The notes: generated from the sequence alone by a model not told the origin. Shown: positions 7,776 to 17,213, counted from the stretch's first letter. The stretch is DNA of 40,046 nt from LW40-45 sp048883105 (GCA_048883105.1 JBHLQY010000012.1:1-40046), one strand, 5' to 3'. Made by a program: numbers and translations.

Positions 7776-9125
7776 CTATTTTAAAAAATTATAAGCAAAA
7801 AGAGTATAAACTTTTATTGCATTAAGAAAATCTTGAATCTCAACATGTTCATCTACTGTATGAGCTGATGCTGCGACTCCTGGGCCAAATATTACTGTTT
7901 GAGGGCAATAATTAGTGTTACGTATGAAATTAGCATCTGCTGAAGCAGGGAGTAAAAAGTAAAATGGTTTCTGATTATAGACTTTTTCTACAATATCATA
8001 TAATTCTTTTAATGTTTGAGAATTTTCCCATTCTTTCCAATATGATGCTTCAGATTGCTGTTCTATTTCTAAATAAACATATATTTCTTCTGGGGTTCCT
8101 ATTGGCGTGCCTTTTATAGGATATCCTAATTCTTGTATTAATTTTTTGATCTCATTAATTATTATATCAACATTTTGGCCGGGTAATAATCTAAAATCAA
8201 TTTTTGCTTCACATTGATCTGGAACAACATTTTCTTTTATTCCTGCATTTATCATCGTTACACTATAAGTAAATTGAGTAAGAGCTTTCATTACATTTGA
8301 CAATAAAGGTTGTTCATTAAAAACCCTTTCAAAACTTTCTTCATTTGGAAAAGAGGCACTCACAAGTTTTTTGAGTTTATTTAAGGATATTGGAGGATTA
8401 ATTTTTGGTACTCGATCGTGAAGTTTAACTAAATTTTGTATAATATCACTCATCATATATATCGCATTTTTTCCCAAAAAAGGAGCTGAAGCATGGCAAG
8501 AAATACCATTTGTAACTATTTTTAGCTGAACGCGACCTTTCTCTCCTAAAAGTATTGCTTTTGATAATGGTTTAAAATCTGTCGCCTCCCCTACTATAGA
8601 AAAATCACATTTAATTGAATTTAATTTATTTTCTAAACACCACTTAGTACCAAATTTCCCTCCAGTTTCTTCATCAGCAACGATATTTAAAATCAGATTT
8701 CCGGACAATTGTATATTTAATTTTTTTAAAATCTTTAAAGCAATAACCATAGCTGCTATTCCACTTTTCATATCAGCTGACCCTCTACCATATAAAAATT
8801 TTTTTCTTTTAATAGTAGCTGATAGGGGGGGATATTTCCATTCATCCTCTAATCCTGAAGGAACAACATCCATATGTCCATTATATAAAAGATTTTTATC
8901 ATTGAAATTATCATTCAAAAATGCTATTAAATTGGCACGATTTTCTCCAAAAGGGAAAACCTTACATTTAATTCCATCTGGTTTCAAATAATCAATAATT
9001 TTTAAAGCAACATCATTTTCATTTCCCGGTGGATTATAGGAATTTATTCTTATTAATTCTCTAAGAAATTCGATATATTCTTCTTTATTGTTTGCTATTT
9101 CATTATGAATTAAATCTACACTCAT
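7776..9125 (-). CDS. M20 family metallopeptidase/deacylase (ArgE/DapE/CPG2-like)
   Basis: This 449-residue zinc hydrolase belongs to the M20 family, whose members remove acyl or amino-acid groups (acetylornithine deacetylase, succinyl-diaminopimelate desuccinylase, carboxypeptidase G2). The dinuclear metal site is visible: GHMD (H84, D86), GRGSADMK (bridging D118), ADEETGG (catalytic E152 and ligand E153), GEATD (E180) and the C-terminal AHTVDEHV (His ligand). The dimerisation or lid domain lies between about 190 and 330. The length agrees with the family. The start is ATG 9125, directly followed by a helix typical of family N-termini. No arginine or lysine biosynthesis genes are adjacent, so the substrate cannot be chosen; the C-terminal ASADANF segment suggests an ArgE/DapE-like member. 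Confidence 0.88.
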   Translation of the reverse strand: MSVDLIHNEIANNKEEYIEFLRELIRINSYNPPGNENDVALKIIDYLKPDGIKCKVFPFGENRANLIAFLNDNFNDKNLLYNGHMDVVPSGLEDEWKYPPLSATIKRKKFLYGRGSADMKSGIAAMVIALKILKKLNIQLSGNLILNIVADEETGGKFGTKWCLENKLNSIKCDFSIVGEATDFKPLSKAILLGEKGRVQLKIVTNGISCHASAPFLGKNAIYMMSDIIQNLVKLHDRVPKINPPISLNKLKKLVSASFPNEESFERVFNEQPLLSNVMKALTQFTYSVTMINAGIKENVVPDQCEAKIDFRLLPGQNVDIIINEIKKLIQELGYPIKGTPIGTPEEIYVYLEIEQQSEASYWKEWENSQTLKELYDIVEKVYNQKPFYFLLPASADANFIRNTNYCPQTVIFGPGVAASAHTVDEHVEIQDFLNAIKVYTLFAYNFLK

Positions 9126-9257
9126 TAAACCTCATCAAAAAATTTTATTTATTTCGTTAAACATCAAAAAAATTCTGCGCTTTTCATTATCTTGCCAAAA
9201 GCTAAACCTTTCTAATAAATTTAAAAAATTTAGGAAATTTTAATATTATTAAATTAT

Positions 9258-9265
9258 TTTATAAT
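9258..9265 (+). promoter_or_regulatory. Putative TATA box of the surface-protein gene
   Basis: TTTATAAT lies about 36 bases before TTG 9298. With archaeal TATA-to-start spacing of 25-30 bases the transcript would begin close to 9285-9292, giving a very short leader; no Shine-Dalgarno sequence is visible. The whole spacer is AT-rich, so the choice is tentative. Confidence 0.35.
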
Positions 9266-9297
9266 TAAATGAAATTGGATAATACACGGTTGTACTG

Positions 9298-12200
9298 TTG
9301 ATTCTACATAAAAAAGAGATCAAACAGATTTTATTAACCATTACACTTATTCTTTTAATAGTAATATCCAATTTTCCAAGAATTAATGAAATAAATCCCC
9401 AATCTGATGATATAAATAATCAAAATCCTATTTTTAATGAAAAATCAGAAATTCCTAATATTTCTGGAATTAAAGATGTTAGTGATTATATTAATGGGAC
9501 TGGGGTTAATCAAACCGTCAAGATTTTTGCGAATAATCAATCAAGATTAACAAATCAAGAAAAATATTTCGAAATTCCCCCCCCAGATTCTAATACTAAT
9601 CTCAGTCATGGAGATTTTTACTTTGAATTTGAAAATAATTTTACAACAGAACACATTGTAGAAGATGATAGTGCCTTATATCCAAGTCAAGAATATTATG
9701 AGACATATCAATCTGAATCAAGTACTTCATATATTAATGTTCATAATGGGACAGAATATCCAAATAACGGATTTGATGATTTAATTAATGATCAACATAA
9801 TGAATTCAATGTGAGTTCTAATAATGGATTAGTAAACTTTACGATTTTCACTGAATTTGATCCCACCGGAGATAATCCCATAAAAGCAATAGATTTTGTG
9901 AGAGAAAATATAATGGGATTCGTCTTGAATTTTCCTTGCAATGTAACGAAAGATGTTAATTTGACAGTGTATATGAAAGATTTTTACTATACGGGAGATT
10001 TCCAGAACCTTACCACTACTATTGAATTAAATAGTAGCTCTCCAGAGACCCATGATTTTAACGAGATTCTAATCAATGAAAATTTAAAATACATTAATAC
10101 ATCGGGATGGTGCTTAATACGGTTCATTTTTGAAAGAGATGACAATACTGATTTTAATTTGACAATTTATGATATAGACGCAACATCAAGTGAATATTAT
10201 TTTTATTCATTCATAGTAATGGATTTACCAATTTCAGATCAAAAGCAAATTGCATTAGAATTTGATTTAAGAGGAAAAAATTCTACGATTCATGGGTGTT
10301 ATTTGTGGATAAGAACATTGAATCTAACAAAAGCAGAAAATGCTAAACTAAATATTTCTCTTTATTACGCTAATGATACAATATCGAGAAATTACAATAA
10401 CCTAAACTGGTTTTCAACTCATAAAAAAATACAACCAAATTTGACAACAGGTTTAATTTTTTCTGACGAATGGGATTATAATGCTTATAATGGTGATGAG
10501 CTATTTTATTTCAAATTTGATTCGAGTTTTACTTTTAATTTAACGCGATATAATTACTTTATAGTAATTAAATCCAATCAATCTGATGAAGGTATATATA
10601 ATTTAGTCTGCAATACTCGTGGTATTTATGGAGATGTTTCTGAAATTAATCAAAATATTGACCATCTTACTTTGCTATCAAATAATTCTGGTGTTGATTG
10701 GAATCTTGGTATCTCCAGTAAATCACCAAATCTTCAACAATTAGATGCCAGCCAATTTAAGTTAAATATAACAAGAGGATATATACCATCTGATTTTCAA
10801 ATTGAAGGTGTAGATACTCTGATGATCCAAAAAAATGCTATTTTACCATATACAATCACATATAATGAAGCACCTATTCTTACATGGGGATTAGGGCAAT
10901 GGAATCATGATTTTAACCCTTCACTTGAACCTTTTATTAGTAGTGGTAATTTTCGAGTAAATTTTACTTGGAATAATACTAATATTAAAGAATTTAAATT
11001 TGATGTAAATTATACAGTTGAAGCATTTAGAAATGAGAACATCACGTCATTTTATAATGCTAAATATAACAAATTACCTGAATGGATTTTTAATTACACT
11101 TTAAATTTATACGATTCTATATTTGATAATTGGAATTTCACACAATTTTGGTACCTTTATCCCAATTATTATAATGCTTATAATTTAGCTATTCCTAATA
11201 GTACTCAAGTATATAACAAGACGGGGAGAGAATTTTCCTTTGCTGAACGACTAAATTATAAAAAATTTGTAGTAAATACAAGCATCATCGATCCCTTAGA
11301 TAAGGCTAATTATACTGGTACATATTCTCTTAACTTAACTAGTCCTAATGCGATTATTGATGATACATTTATGCATAGTTATATTAATTTTAAAGGAATG
11401 TTATGGGAAACCCGTGGTTTTATGTACGGTGATAATATTTCTGTAAGTCTTGATATACAAGATTATACTGGCTCGGCGCCTTTAAACGGAAGAGCAAATG
11501 TGTCTTTATTTTATCCAAATGGTACAAAATTTCCTAATACAGACCTGTACTCTGAAAATGGTAAAATTTCAATAGACAAAACGATACTTACTTACAGATT
11601 TAATAATGATACTATATTGGAATTGACAAAAAATATTCCATTAGCAACCGATCTTTCTGACGATGACCATTATTCTTTAGGATTTTTTTGGACGAATGGT
11701 TCCATTGTTGGCTGTAAGAAAGTAGATATTTATATCTTTGTATATGAAATCAACCTAAGTAGATGCATTTTTATTCCAGAGGATAACATTAATAACCTTC
11801 AAGGCAGAGTTTTTAATAATTTTCTTTTAGATTACTCTCTCTTAATTGCATCTATTAATGAAACAACGGGATATTATAATCCTAATTTTTACCCTATTAA
11901 TAAATCAATTAAACAAACTGATGGTACATTTTCTTATAATTTCAAAGGGAAAAACCTCCAAGTTTATATGAACAATTTCCTCCAAAATGAAACAATTTTA
12001 AATCCCAAAGAAAAAATGAAAATAAAAGTTGTAATTCAGAATTTATTCATATTTGATTTGGATGTTAAGATCGATGTAAAACTGGTGAGCCTTGTAAATG
12101 AAGAATGGATCATTGCTGAAAATACCTCTATCATGAAAAAAATAGGAATGAATGGCCTTCCAAATGGTGGTGATACTGAAGAGTTTAATGTTGAATTAAC

Positions 12201-13818
12201 AATCCCTGAATTTAATACGACTGACTTAACGTGGAAAGGCGTTAACGCTCCCGTGAGGCAAGGAGGTGCAAAAACTATAGTCGATATATATATTGAGAAT
12301 AATTATGCAGGGACCTATAATTGTAATAATTACTCGTTATTAATCAATGATACTGATAACAAGTTTGAGGGCTATATACTCGCTTTAAAATACTCACAAG
12401 GACTATCAGCAACAACAATATTAGAAAAATTTGAAAGGGAAGATTGTGTATACCTTCCAAACAAAACCACTTTTATGGCTAATATTTACGATAAGTATTA
12501 TGTAAGTTTTTTTAATCAATATATTGAAGAATTTGAATTGAAACTTAATAGTAAATTTGATAATATCATAATTAATCCACTAAAACCTCTCTTTGGTGAA
12601 ACATTTAATTTAAGCGCTGTTTTAACCACAGAATATGGCAGTCCTCTGCAAAACAAGGAAGTTTTATGTCAATATTATAAAGATGGTAAATGGACTAATA
12701 TTTCCGAACCAAAATCTACCAATGTAAATGGCTCCATAAGTTTTGAGATCGAATCTTTGACACTTGAGTATGAGGAAAGTTTGGTTATGAAGCTAAGTTG
12801 GGCAGGAGATATTTACACCTTAAACAATTCTCAAGCGATTCCAATTGATATTATAACTCAATTAAATGATATTTTAATAAGAAGCAAAGATGATGAGTCT
12901 ATTGTTTATAGACACAAAAATGAGGCAATTACATTTAAGTTAGAGAATAAAGGAAATTCCATTTTAAGAATAATTGATATTGAAATAGATATAGAGGACA
13001 AAGATTTAGATTACAAAATAAGGGGAGAGAATGATATTATCTTAAATTGGTTTACTCCAGGAGAGACTACTGAAATTATTGTTGAAATAGAGATTTCTGA
13101 TACTGATTTTAGTACATTAGATATTCGAATAACGGTAACCGCAGTAAATATTTTGTCAAATGAAATCTTAGTTAAAAGTTATACCATCACCGTAGATGCT
13201 GTTGATAAAACAATAGCTGATTTATTCATCGAATTTTTCATTTTTATTATGGTGGGGATAATTATACTTATTAGCTTTATAGCCTATTTTTATGCTAAAA
13301 AGACAATCAAGAAGACTGAGATAATTTCAAAGGAACCTGCTAAGAGAAAACCTCGAAGAGGTAGATATGTTAAAGTTTCTGAATTGGAAACAGAGGAACT
13401 TGAAAAAAAAGATATAAAGGCAGAAAAAGTTGAAGGTGAACCAAGAGCTATTATTACTGAAGAAAAAATTGAATCTAAAGAAATCGAAGAGATAAAAACT
13501 ACAGATTTAGATACTTTGTTAGAAGAAGAAATTGTCAAAAAAGAAGAACCACCGCCGAAGAAGGCGAGAAAATTACCTAAAAAGGTTAAAAAGCCATCTA
13601 AAAAACCAAGAAAAGTTACTACTAAGCCAGTACCGGCTAAAAAATTAAGAAAACGGAAAAAACCTAAAAAAGAGAAAAAAACACTTAAAACGCCTAAAAA
13701 ACAACCAAAAAAGAAAATAAAGCCCCCAAAAAAGGTCGAACCAAAAAGAGTTAAAAAGAAAAAGACAACAGATCTAGATGATTTATTAAAAGAGAAGGGG
13801 CTTGACGAATCAAAATAG
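9298..13818 (+). CDS. Giant N-glycosylation-rich surface protein with single membrane anchor and Lys/Pro-rich cytoplasmic tail
   Basis: The 1506 residues start with a signal peptide or anchor (KQILLTITLILLIVISNF) and then a long Asn/Thr/Tyr-rich, beta-rich ectodomain to about residue 1310. More than 40 N-x-S/T sequons can be seen by eye, as in archaeal S-layer or surface proteins. Near 1090-1195 and 1195-1300 two Ig-like/CARDB-like beta domains appear. One membrane helix (about 1311-1333, FFIFIMVGIIILISFIAYFY) is followed by a 170-residue cytoplasmic tail. The tail has an acidic part, then a Lys/Pro-rich block (about 1412-1489) flanked by two copies of TTDLDxLL, at 1401 and 1490. The start is TTG 9298 with the next upstream in-frame codons not suited as starts. 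A cell-surface structural, adhesion or envelope role is inferred; the basic tail could contact DNA, acidic lipid or cytoskeleton. Confidence 0.75.
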   Translation: MILHKKEIKQILLTITLILLIVISNFPRINEINPQSDDINNQNPIFNEKSEIPNISGIKDVSDYINGTGVNQTVKIFANNQSRLTNQEKYFEIPPPDSNTNLSHGDFYFEFENNFTTEHIVEDDSALYPSQEYYETYQSESSTSYINVHNGTEYPNNGFDDLINDQHNEFNVSSNNGLVNFTIFTEFDPTGDNPIKAIDFVRENIMGFVLNFPCNVTKDVNLTVYMKDFYYTGDFQNLTTTIELNSSSPETHDFNEILINENLKYINTSGWCLIRFIFERDDNTDFNLTIYDIDATSSEYYFYSFIVMDLPISDQKQIALEFDLRGKNSTIHGCYLWIRTLNLTKAENAKLNISLYYANDTISRNYNNLNWFSTHKKIQPNLTTGLIFSDEWDYNAYNGDELFYFKFDSSFTFNLTRYNYFIVIKSNQSDEGIYNLVCNTRGIYGDVSEINQNIDHLTLLSNNSGVDWNLGISSKSPNLQQLDASQFKLNITRGYIPSDFQIEGVDTLMIQKNAILPYTITYNEAPILTWGLGQWNHDFNPSLEPFISSGNFRVNFTWNNTNIKEFKFDVNYTVEAFRNENITSFYNAKYNKLPEWIFNYTLNLYDSIFDNWNFTQFWYLYPNYYNAYNLAIPNSTQVYNKTGREFSFAERLNYKKFVVNTSIIDPLDKANYTGTYSLNLTSPNAIIDDTFMHSYINFKGMLWETRGFMYGDNISVSLDIQDYTGSAPLNGRANVSLFYPNGTKFPNTDLYSENGKISIDKTILTYRFNNDTILELTKNIPLATDLSDDDHYSLGFFWTNGSIVGCKKVDIYIFVYEINLSRCIFIPEDNINNLQGRVFNNFLLDYSLLIASINETTGYYNPNFYPINKSIKQTDGTFSYNFKGKNLQVYMNNFLQNETILNPKEKMKIKVVIQNLFIFDLDVKIDVKLVSLVNEEWIIAENTSIMKKIGMNGLPNGGDTEEFNVELTIPEFNTTDLTWKGVNAPVRQGGAKTIVDIYIENNYAGTYNCNNYSLLINDTDNKFEGYILALKYSQGLSATTILEKFEREDCVYLPNKTTFMANIYDKYYVSFFNQYIEEFELKLNSKFDNIIINPLKPLFGETFNLSAVLTTEYGSPLQNKEVLCQYYKDGKWTNISEPKSTNVNGSISFEIESLTLEYEESLVMKLSWAGDIYTLNNSQAIPIDIITQLNDILIRSKDDESIVYRHKNEAITFKLENKGNSILRIIDIEIDIEDKDLDYKIRGENDIILNWFTPGETTEIIVEIEISDTDFSTLDIRITVTAVNILSNEILVKSYTITVDAVDKTIADLFIEFFIFIMVGIIILISFIAYFYAKKTIKKTEIISKEPAKRKPRRGRYVKVSELETEELEKKDIKAEKVEGEPRAIITEEKIESKEIEEIKTTDLDTLLEEEIVKKEEPPPKKARKLPKKVKKPSKKPRKVTTKPVPAKKLRKRKKPKKEKKTLKTPKKQPKKKIKPPKKVEPKRVKKKKTTDLDDLLKEKGLDESK

Positions 13819-13891
13819 CTATTTCGGTTGAGAATAATCTTAATTTATAGAATCTTGTTTTATTAAAAAAAAGATATAATAAAAATATAAA

Positions 13892-14245
13892 TTAGAGATT
13901 AGAAATTGAAATCAAATTTCGCTTAAGAAGACCTAAAGACGCTTTTCCATCAATTCCCGCCAGAGCAATAAGAACCATTTTTTCAGAGCCTACTAAGACA
14001 GCAAAACCATTTTCTAATTCTATAGTCGTGTTTTTCAACCCTCCCTTGTCAACATCTTTACCCAATGTATTTGAATCTTTAATAATAGCAGTACAAGATT
14101 TCGCGATTTTCCCGTGATCCATTTCAGTAATAGTCTGACCAACAATTACCTTACCATCTTTGGCATCAGCAGCAATTAAACCTTCACATTCAGGAACGAT
14201 ATCCATTAACTCTGCCAGCTTTTTCTCAATTATTTCTTTACTCAT
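13892..14245 (-). CDS. Roadblock/LC7 domain protein
   Basis: The 117 residues form one Roadblock/LC7 domain: an N-terminal helix (EIIEKKLAELMDIVPE), a strand GLIAADAKDGKVIVGQ, a long helix HGKIAKSCTAIIKDSNTLG and paired strands (TTIELENGFAVLVGS and KMVLIALAGI), then a C-terminal helix. Roadblock proteins dimerise and regulate small GTPases (MglB in bacteria, Ragulator and dynein light chains in eukaryotes) and are unusually abundant in Asgard archaea. The start is ATG 14245. A second, different Roadblock gene lies 159 bases upstream on the same strand; the pair could form a heterodimer, but the gap argues for separate promoters. No GTPase is nearby. Confidence 0.85.
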   Translation of the reverse strand: MSKEIIEKKLAELMDIVPECEGLIAADAKDGKVIVGQTITEMDHGKIAKSCTAIIKDSNTLGKDVDKGGLKNTTIELENGFAVLVGSEKMVLIALAGIDGKASLGLLKRNLISISNL

Positions 14246-14404
14246 TGGAACACTTCTCTTTAAATTATTTTCTTAAGATTGTGAAGAAATTATCTTAAAT
14301 ATATATATCTTTATGTAAAAATAAATTTAAACTTTTTAATATATTCAAGAACCCAATAATGATATATTTAAATTAAAAAAAGGATGGTTAAAAAAATATT
14401 AATT

Positions 14405-14689
14405 TTATTTTAAGATAATCAAAATTAACTGCTCTTCGAGGGCAATCATCACCTCGCCTTTTGAGGTTTCTAATCTGATAAATTTTAGGGATCCCTCCTT
14501 TAACGCATCAACACATTGACGAGATTTGCCAATTAATGATGTTATATAGGCCGATACTTCCTCTGTTTGATCTATTGGAAGATTAGCTTTTATCGGCAAG
14601 CCACTAGAATCACATATAATTACACCACGAACACCCTCTTTCTCCTCAAACCTTCTTATGATGGCTTTTACTTCTGCTGTATCAATCAT
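14405..14689 (-). CDS. Roadblock/LC7 domain protein, compact form
   Basis: This 94-residue protein matches the dynein-light-chain-Roadblock pattern closely: a helix AEVKAIIRRFEEKEGVRGV leading into IICDSSGLPIKANLP, the helix SAYITSLIGKSRQCVDAL, and the strand pair LKFIRLETSKGEVMIALEEQLILIIL. Its length and the V-x-G-V-I-I-C-D-x-x-G-x-P-I signature are those of the eukaryotic-like short Roadblock family. The start is ATG 14689. It lies upstream of the 117-residue Roadblock gene on the same strand and is divergent from scpA across a 236-base AT-rich spacer, which holds no other recognisable element. A role as a scaffold or regulator for a small GTPase is inferred from the family. Confidence 0.85.
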   Translation of the reverse strand: MIDTAEVKAIIRRFEEKEGVRGVIICDSSGLPIKANLPIDQTEEVSAYITSLIGKSRQCVDALKEGSLKFIRLETSKGEVMIALEEQLILIILK

Positions 14690-14925
14690 TTAATTCACTT
14701 TTTTGTTCTATTAAGAAATATGTCTATCTTTAATATAATAATATAATAAATTTAATATTTAAAAAAATGTGTATTAATTCGGTTTTAATTTAGATTTTTA
14801 TTTTTAACATTTAAATTAGATATTATATGGATATTACGACAATTAAAATTCACTCCTAATAAAATTTCTTCTATATTGTATATTATATTCTAAAAAATAA
14901 GGTTTAAGATAAAATAATTTTATGT

Positions 14926-15894
14926 ATGATACAACTCAATAATGACTTAGATTCTACCTTAAGAAAAGATATTGTAAATCGTTTTTCTCAGACAAACTAT
15001 TTACAATCTAATAGTTATAGCCCACTTTTAAATTATCAAGCCTTAGTTAAAAGTGTTAGGCGCGATGTATGGTGTTATGAGCTTAAATCTATGCTACGAG
15101 GTTTTATAAATGACATTCATGAGCTAAAACAAAATTTAAAATTTAAAGTAAGCGGGAAAATTTTAGGATCATCTACTTATGTACTTAAAACTAAAACAAA
15201 TACGATTATTAACACATCAATAGAAACTCAAGACGATATTAAGGAAGCCCAAGCAATTGAATCGATGGAAAATGATGATAATTCGTTTGAATACTATGAT
15301 GAAGAAGGCGAACTATTTGATGCATTTGCTGAATTAGAATCTGAAAATTTATTATCGGAAGAACAGAAAGCTTTATTGAAGGAAGAGAAAATTAAAAGGG
15401 CATTAAATCTTGATGTTTCTGAATTAAATCATGAAATAAAAAATAAAACTAATCGACTAAATAATCCGCCAAAACTAATTTATAAAAAAGTAGAGCTAAA
15501 AGATCTTGCTGATGCCCTAAACGATGTTTTAAAAAGAAAAGATACGGCAGGTACAGTTATAAAGGAAAAAAAAAAATTAATTGATAGTTCAAAATTACCA
15601 TACTTGCCTGAAAAATTTATTGCTAATCATGAAAAGAAAAGAGCAAACTTTGAAAATAGAATAAAGATCTTCTATGAGACTCTTAAAAATCAATATGATG
15701 GAGAACCTATTCGATTTTTAAGGTTAGTGAGTCAACCAACGCCAAGGGCCCTCGTTGAAACTTTACTTTGCGTATTGCATTTAATAAATCATAAAAAAAT
15801 TGAACTTTGGAAGCAATATAATGAAGTAAATGGAAAATTAAAAGAAAATTCCTCAGAAAACAGTGGTCAGAATTTATTTTTAAGTCCAATCTGA
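14926..15894 (+). CDS. scpA: ScpA-like kleisin (SMC partner)
   Basis: The 322 residues match archaeal ScpA at both ends. The N-terminal part (about 38-90) has a helical region ending in LKFKVSGKILGSSTYVLKTK, the counterpart of the archaeal ScpA segment that contacts the SMC neck. The C-terminal winged helix begins near IKIFYETLKNQYDGEPIRFL and continues through ALVETLLCVLHLINHKKIELWKQ, the part that binds the SMC head. An acidic linker (about 105-150) and KLIYKKVELKDLADALNDVL lie between. ScpA closes the SMC ring used in chromosome compaction and segregation. ATG 14926 is chosen; the ATG four bases earlier is out of frame and soon stopped. Neither smc nor scpB is in the window, so it is separated from its usual partners here. 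Confidence 0.7.
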   Translation: MIQLNNDLDSTLRKDIVNRFSQTNYLQSNSYSPLLNYQALVKSVRRDVWCYELKSMLRGFINDIHELKQNLKFKVSGKILGSSTYVLKTKTNTIINTSIETQDDIKEAQAIESMENDDNSFEYYDEEGELFDAFAELESENLLSEEQKALLKEEKIKRALNLDVSELNHEIKNKTNRLNNPPKLIYKKVELKDLADALNDVLKRKDTAGTVIKEKKKLIDSSKLPYLPEKFIANHEKKRANFENRIKIFYETLKNQYDGEPIRFLRLVSQPTPRALVETLLCVLHLINHKKIELWKQYNEVNGKLKENSSENSGQNLFLSPI

Positions 15895-15939
15895 ATTATC
15901 AAAAACAATTTTTATAATTAAAATTGAATAATCTTATTT

Positions 15940-16575
15940 TTATAAAAAATAGTTTTTGAAAAGATTTAATTTTCGTTCTTCTCCGATTGAAGTATTTCCC
16001 ATGTGCCCTGGAAATATGATAAAATTATCTGAAAATTCAGGATTGTACATAATTTTATTTTTTATACTAGAAAACAATTGATTTTGATTTCCTCCGCCCA
16101 TATCAGACCTCCCTATGCTTCTACGGAATATTAAATCTCCCGTAAATATAATTCCATCAATTTTTTGACCATTAAATTCTTTTACATTTTTAGAGTAATA
16201 GCTTAAACTTCCAGGGCTATGGCCTGGTGTTTCCAGAATATGAAGAGTAATCTCACCTATTTTTATAGAATCTCCTTCAGATAGCCATTTGTTAGCTTTT
16301 TTACGTGAAGCAACTTCGCCTGAACCTAATTCTCTTTTATTGTACATTAATGGAATTTTATAATATCTAATAATCTTCCCCACTTGCATAGTATGGTCGA
16401 AATGAGAATGAGTTAAGAGAACTGCGATTGGTTTTACTCCAATCTCTTCTACTGTTTTAATAATATTATCACCTTCCGCTCCGGGATCGATAATAACAAC
16501 TTCTTTAGTTTTCTCTGACCCAAAGATATAGCAATTTGTTCCGAACGGCCCCACAATTAGTTTTTTTAAAATCAT
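15940..16575 (-). CDS. Metallo-beta-lactamase-fold hydrolase (glyoxalase II-like)
   Basis: This 211-residue protein has the full dinuclear zinc site of the family: THSHFDH (H56, H58, D60, H61), ETPGHSPGS (His), FTGDLIF (bridging Asp) and FPGHM (last His). The N-terminus (VGPFGTNCYIFG) and the IGRSDMGGG loop are typical of small glyoxalase-II-like thioesterases of the YcbL type. The likely reaction is hydrolysis of a thioester such as S-lactoylglutathione or another acyl thiol; archaeal substrates are uncertain because glutathione is generally absent. The start is ATG 16575. It is convergent with scpA, with 45 bases between the stop codons. Confidence 0.88.
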   Translation of the reverse strand: MILKKLIVGPFGTNCYIFGSEKTKEVVIIDPGAEGDNIIKTVEEIGVKPIAVLLTHSHFDHTMQVGKIIRYYKIPLMYNKRELGSGEVASRKKANKWLSEGDSIKIGEITLHILETPGHSPGSLSYYSKNVKEFNGQKIDGIIFTGDLIFRRSIGRSDMGGGNQNQLFSSIKNKIMYNPEFSDNFIIFPGHMGNTSIGEERKLNLFKNYFL

Positions 16576-16686
16576 AATACAAATAACCAGAGATGGGCAG
16601 CTAATATTTTATATAAAACACTGAAATTATTTAAGAGCAATTATAAAATAAAAATAGTATAAAAATAAAAGATTTTTTTATATACT

Positions 16687-16977
16687 TTATGTGTGATCGC
16701 CAATTAAATCGTTTATCTCAATTAATTTATTATAGACTTGCAACCCCTTTTTTGTGAGCCGTATATGCTTCTTTTTATTAGTCTTCTCAATTGAGATTAA
16801 ACCTTTTTTAATTAAATCCTCTTTAATCCGAAAAAACGAATTGTAATAGCTGAATTTATTTAATTCATTGTAAAAAGTATGTTTATCTGTTTTGTGGTTC
16901 TTAAATTGCGAAAGCACTTGAAAAGTGTCTCGAAATCCTTTTTTTTTTAAGAAACTTATTAAATCGTTTAATATCAA
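16687..16977 (-). CDS. Small winged-helix transcription regulator
   Basis: The 96 residues form a winged helix-turn-helix: helices up to SYYNSFFRIKEDLIKKGLI, then a wing (SIEKTNKKKHIRLTKKG) and a C-terminal helix LQVYNKLIEINDLI. This matches MarR/PadR-like or ArsR-like archaeal regulators without a ligand domain. The start is TTG 16977, supported by AAAGGA just upstream on the minus strand. It is divergent from the Lys-rich protein gene. The spacer between them contains an AGAACTA/TAGTTCT inverted repeat that could be the operator of this regulator. Target genes are not known. Confidence 0.7.
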   Translation of the reverse strand: MILNDLISFLKKKGFRDTFQVLSQFKNHKTDKHTFYNELNKFSYYNSFFRIKEDLIKKGLISIEKTNKKKHIRLTKKGLQVYNKLIEINDLIGDHT

Positions 16978-17141
16978 TATCCTTTACCTTTTTAAACGGT
17001 AACTTGAAGTTTTACTAAATTGTATTATAAAAATTATAACTATTAAAAAAGCTTACTATAATAAATTAAAGGTTTTTTGACAGAAATATCCGTTTTCTAA
17101 AAAATTTATTATAGAAAAGATAACAACATAAAATTGATCTA

Positions 17142-17184
17142 AGAACTAAAATATTAAATAGTTCTATTTCTATTATTTGAACTA
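17142..17184. promoter_or_regulatory. Inverted repeat around an AT-rich core, candidate operator and TATA region
   Basis: AGAACTA at 17142-17148 and its exact complement TAGTTCT at 17159-17165 flank the ten bases AAATATTAAA, which could serve as a TATA box for the gene starting at 17214. A further GAACTA follows at 17179-17184. The site lies between the divergent winged-helix gene and the Lys-rich gene. A dimeric repressor covering the TATA box would fit this layout. This is inference; AT-rich spacers produce inverted repeats by chance. Confidence 0.35.
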
Positions 17185-17213
17185 ATAAGAATTCTAAAAG
17201 ATTTTTGATCAAA

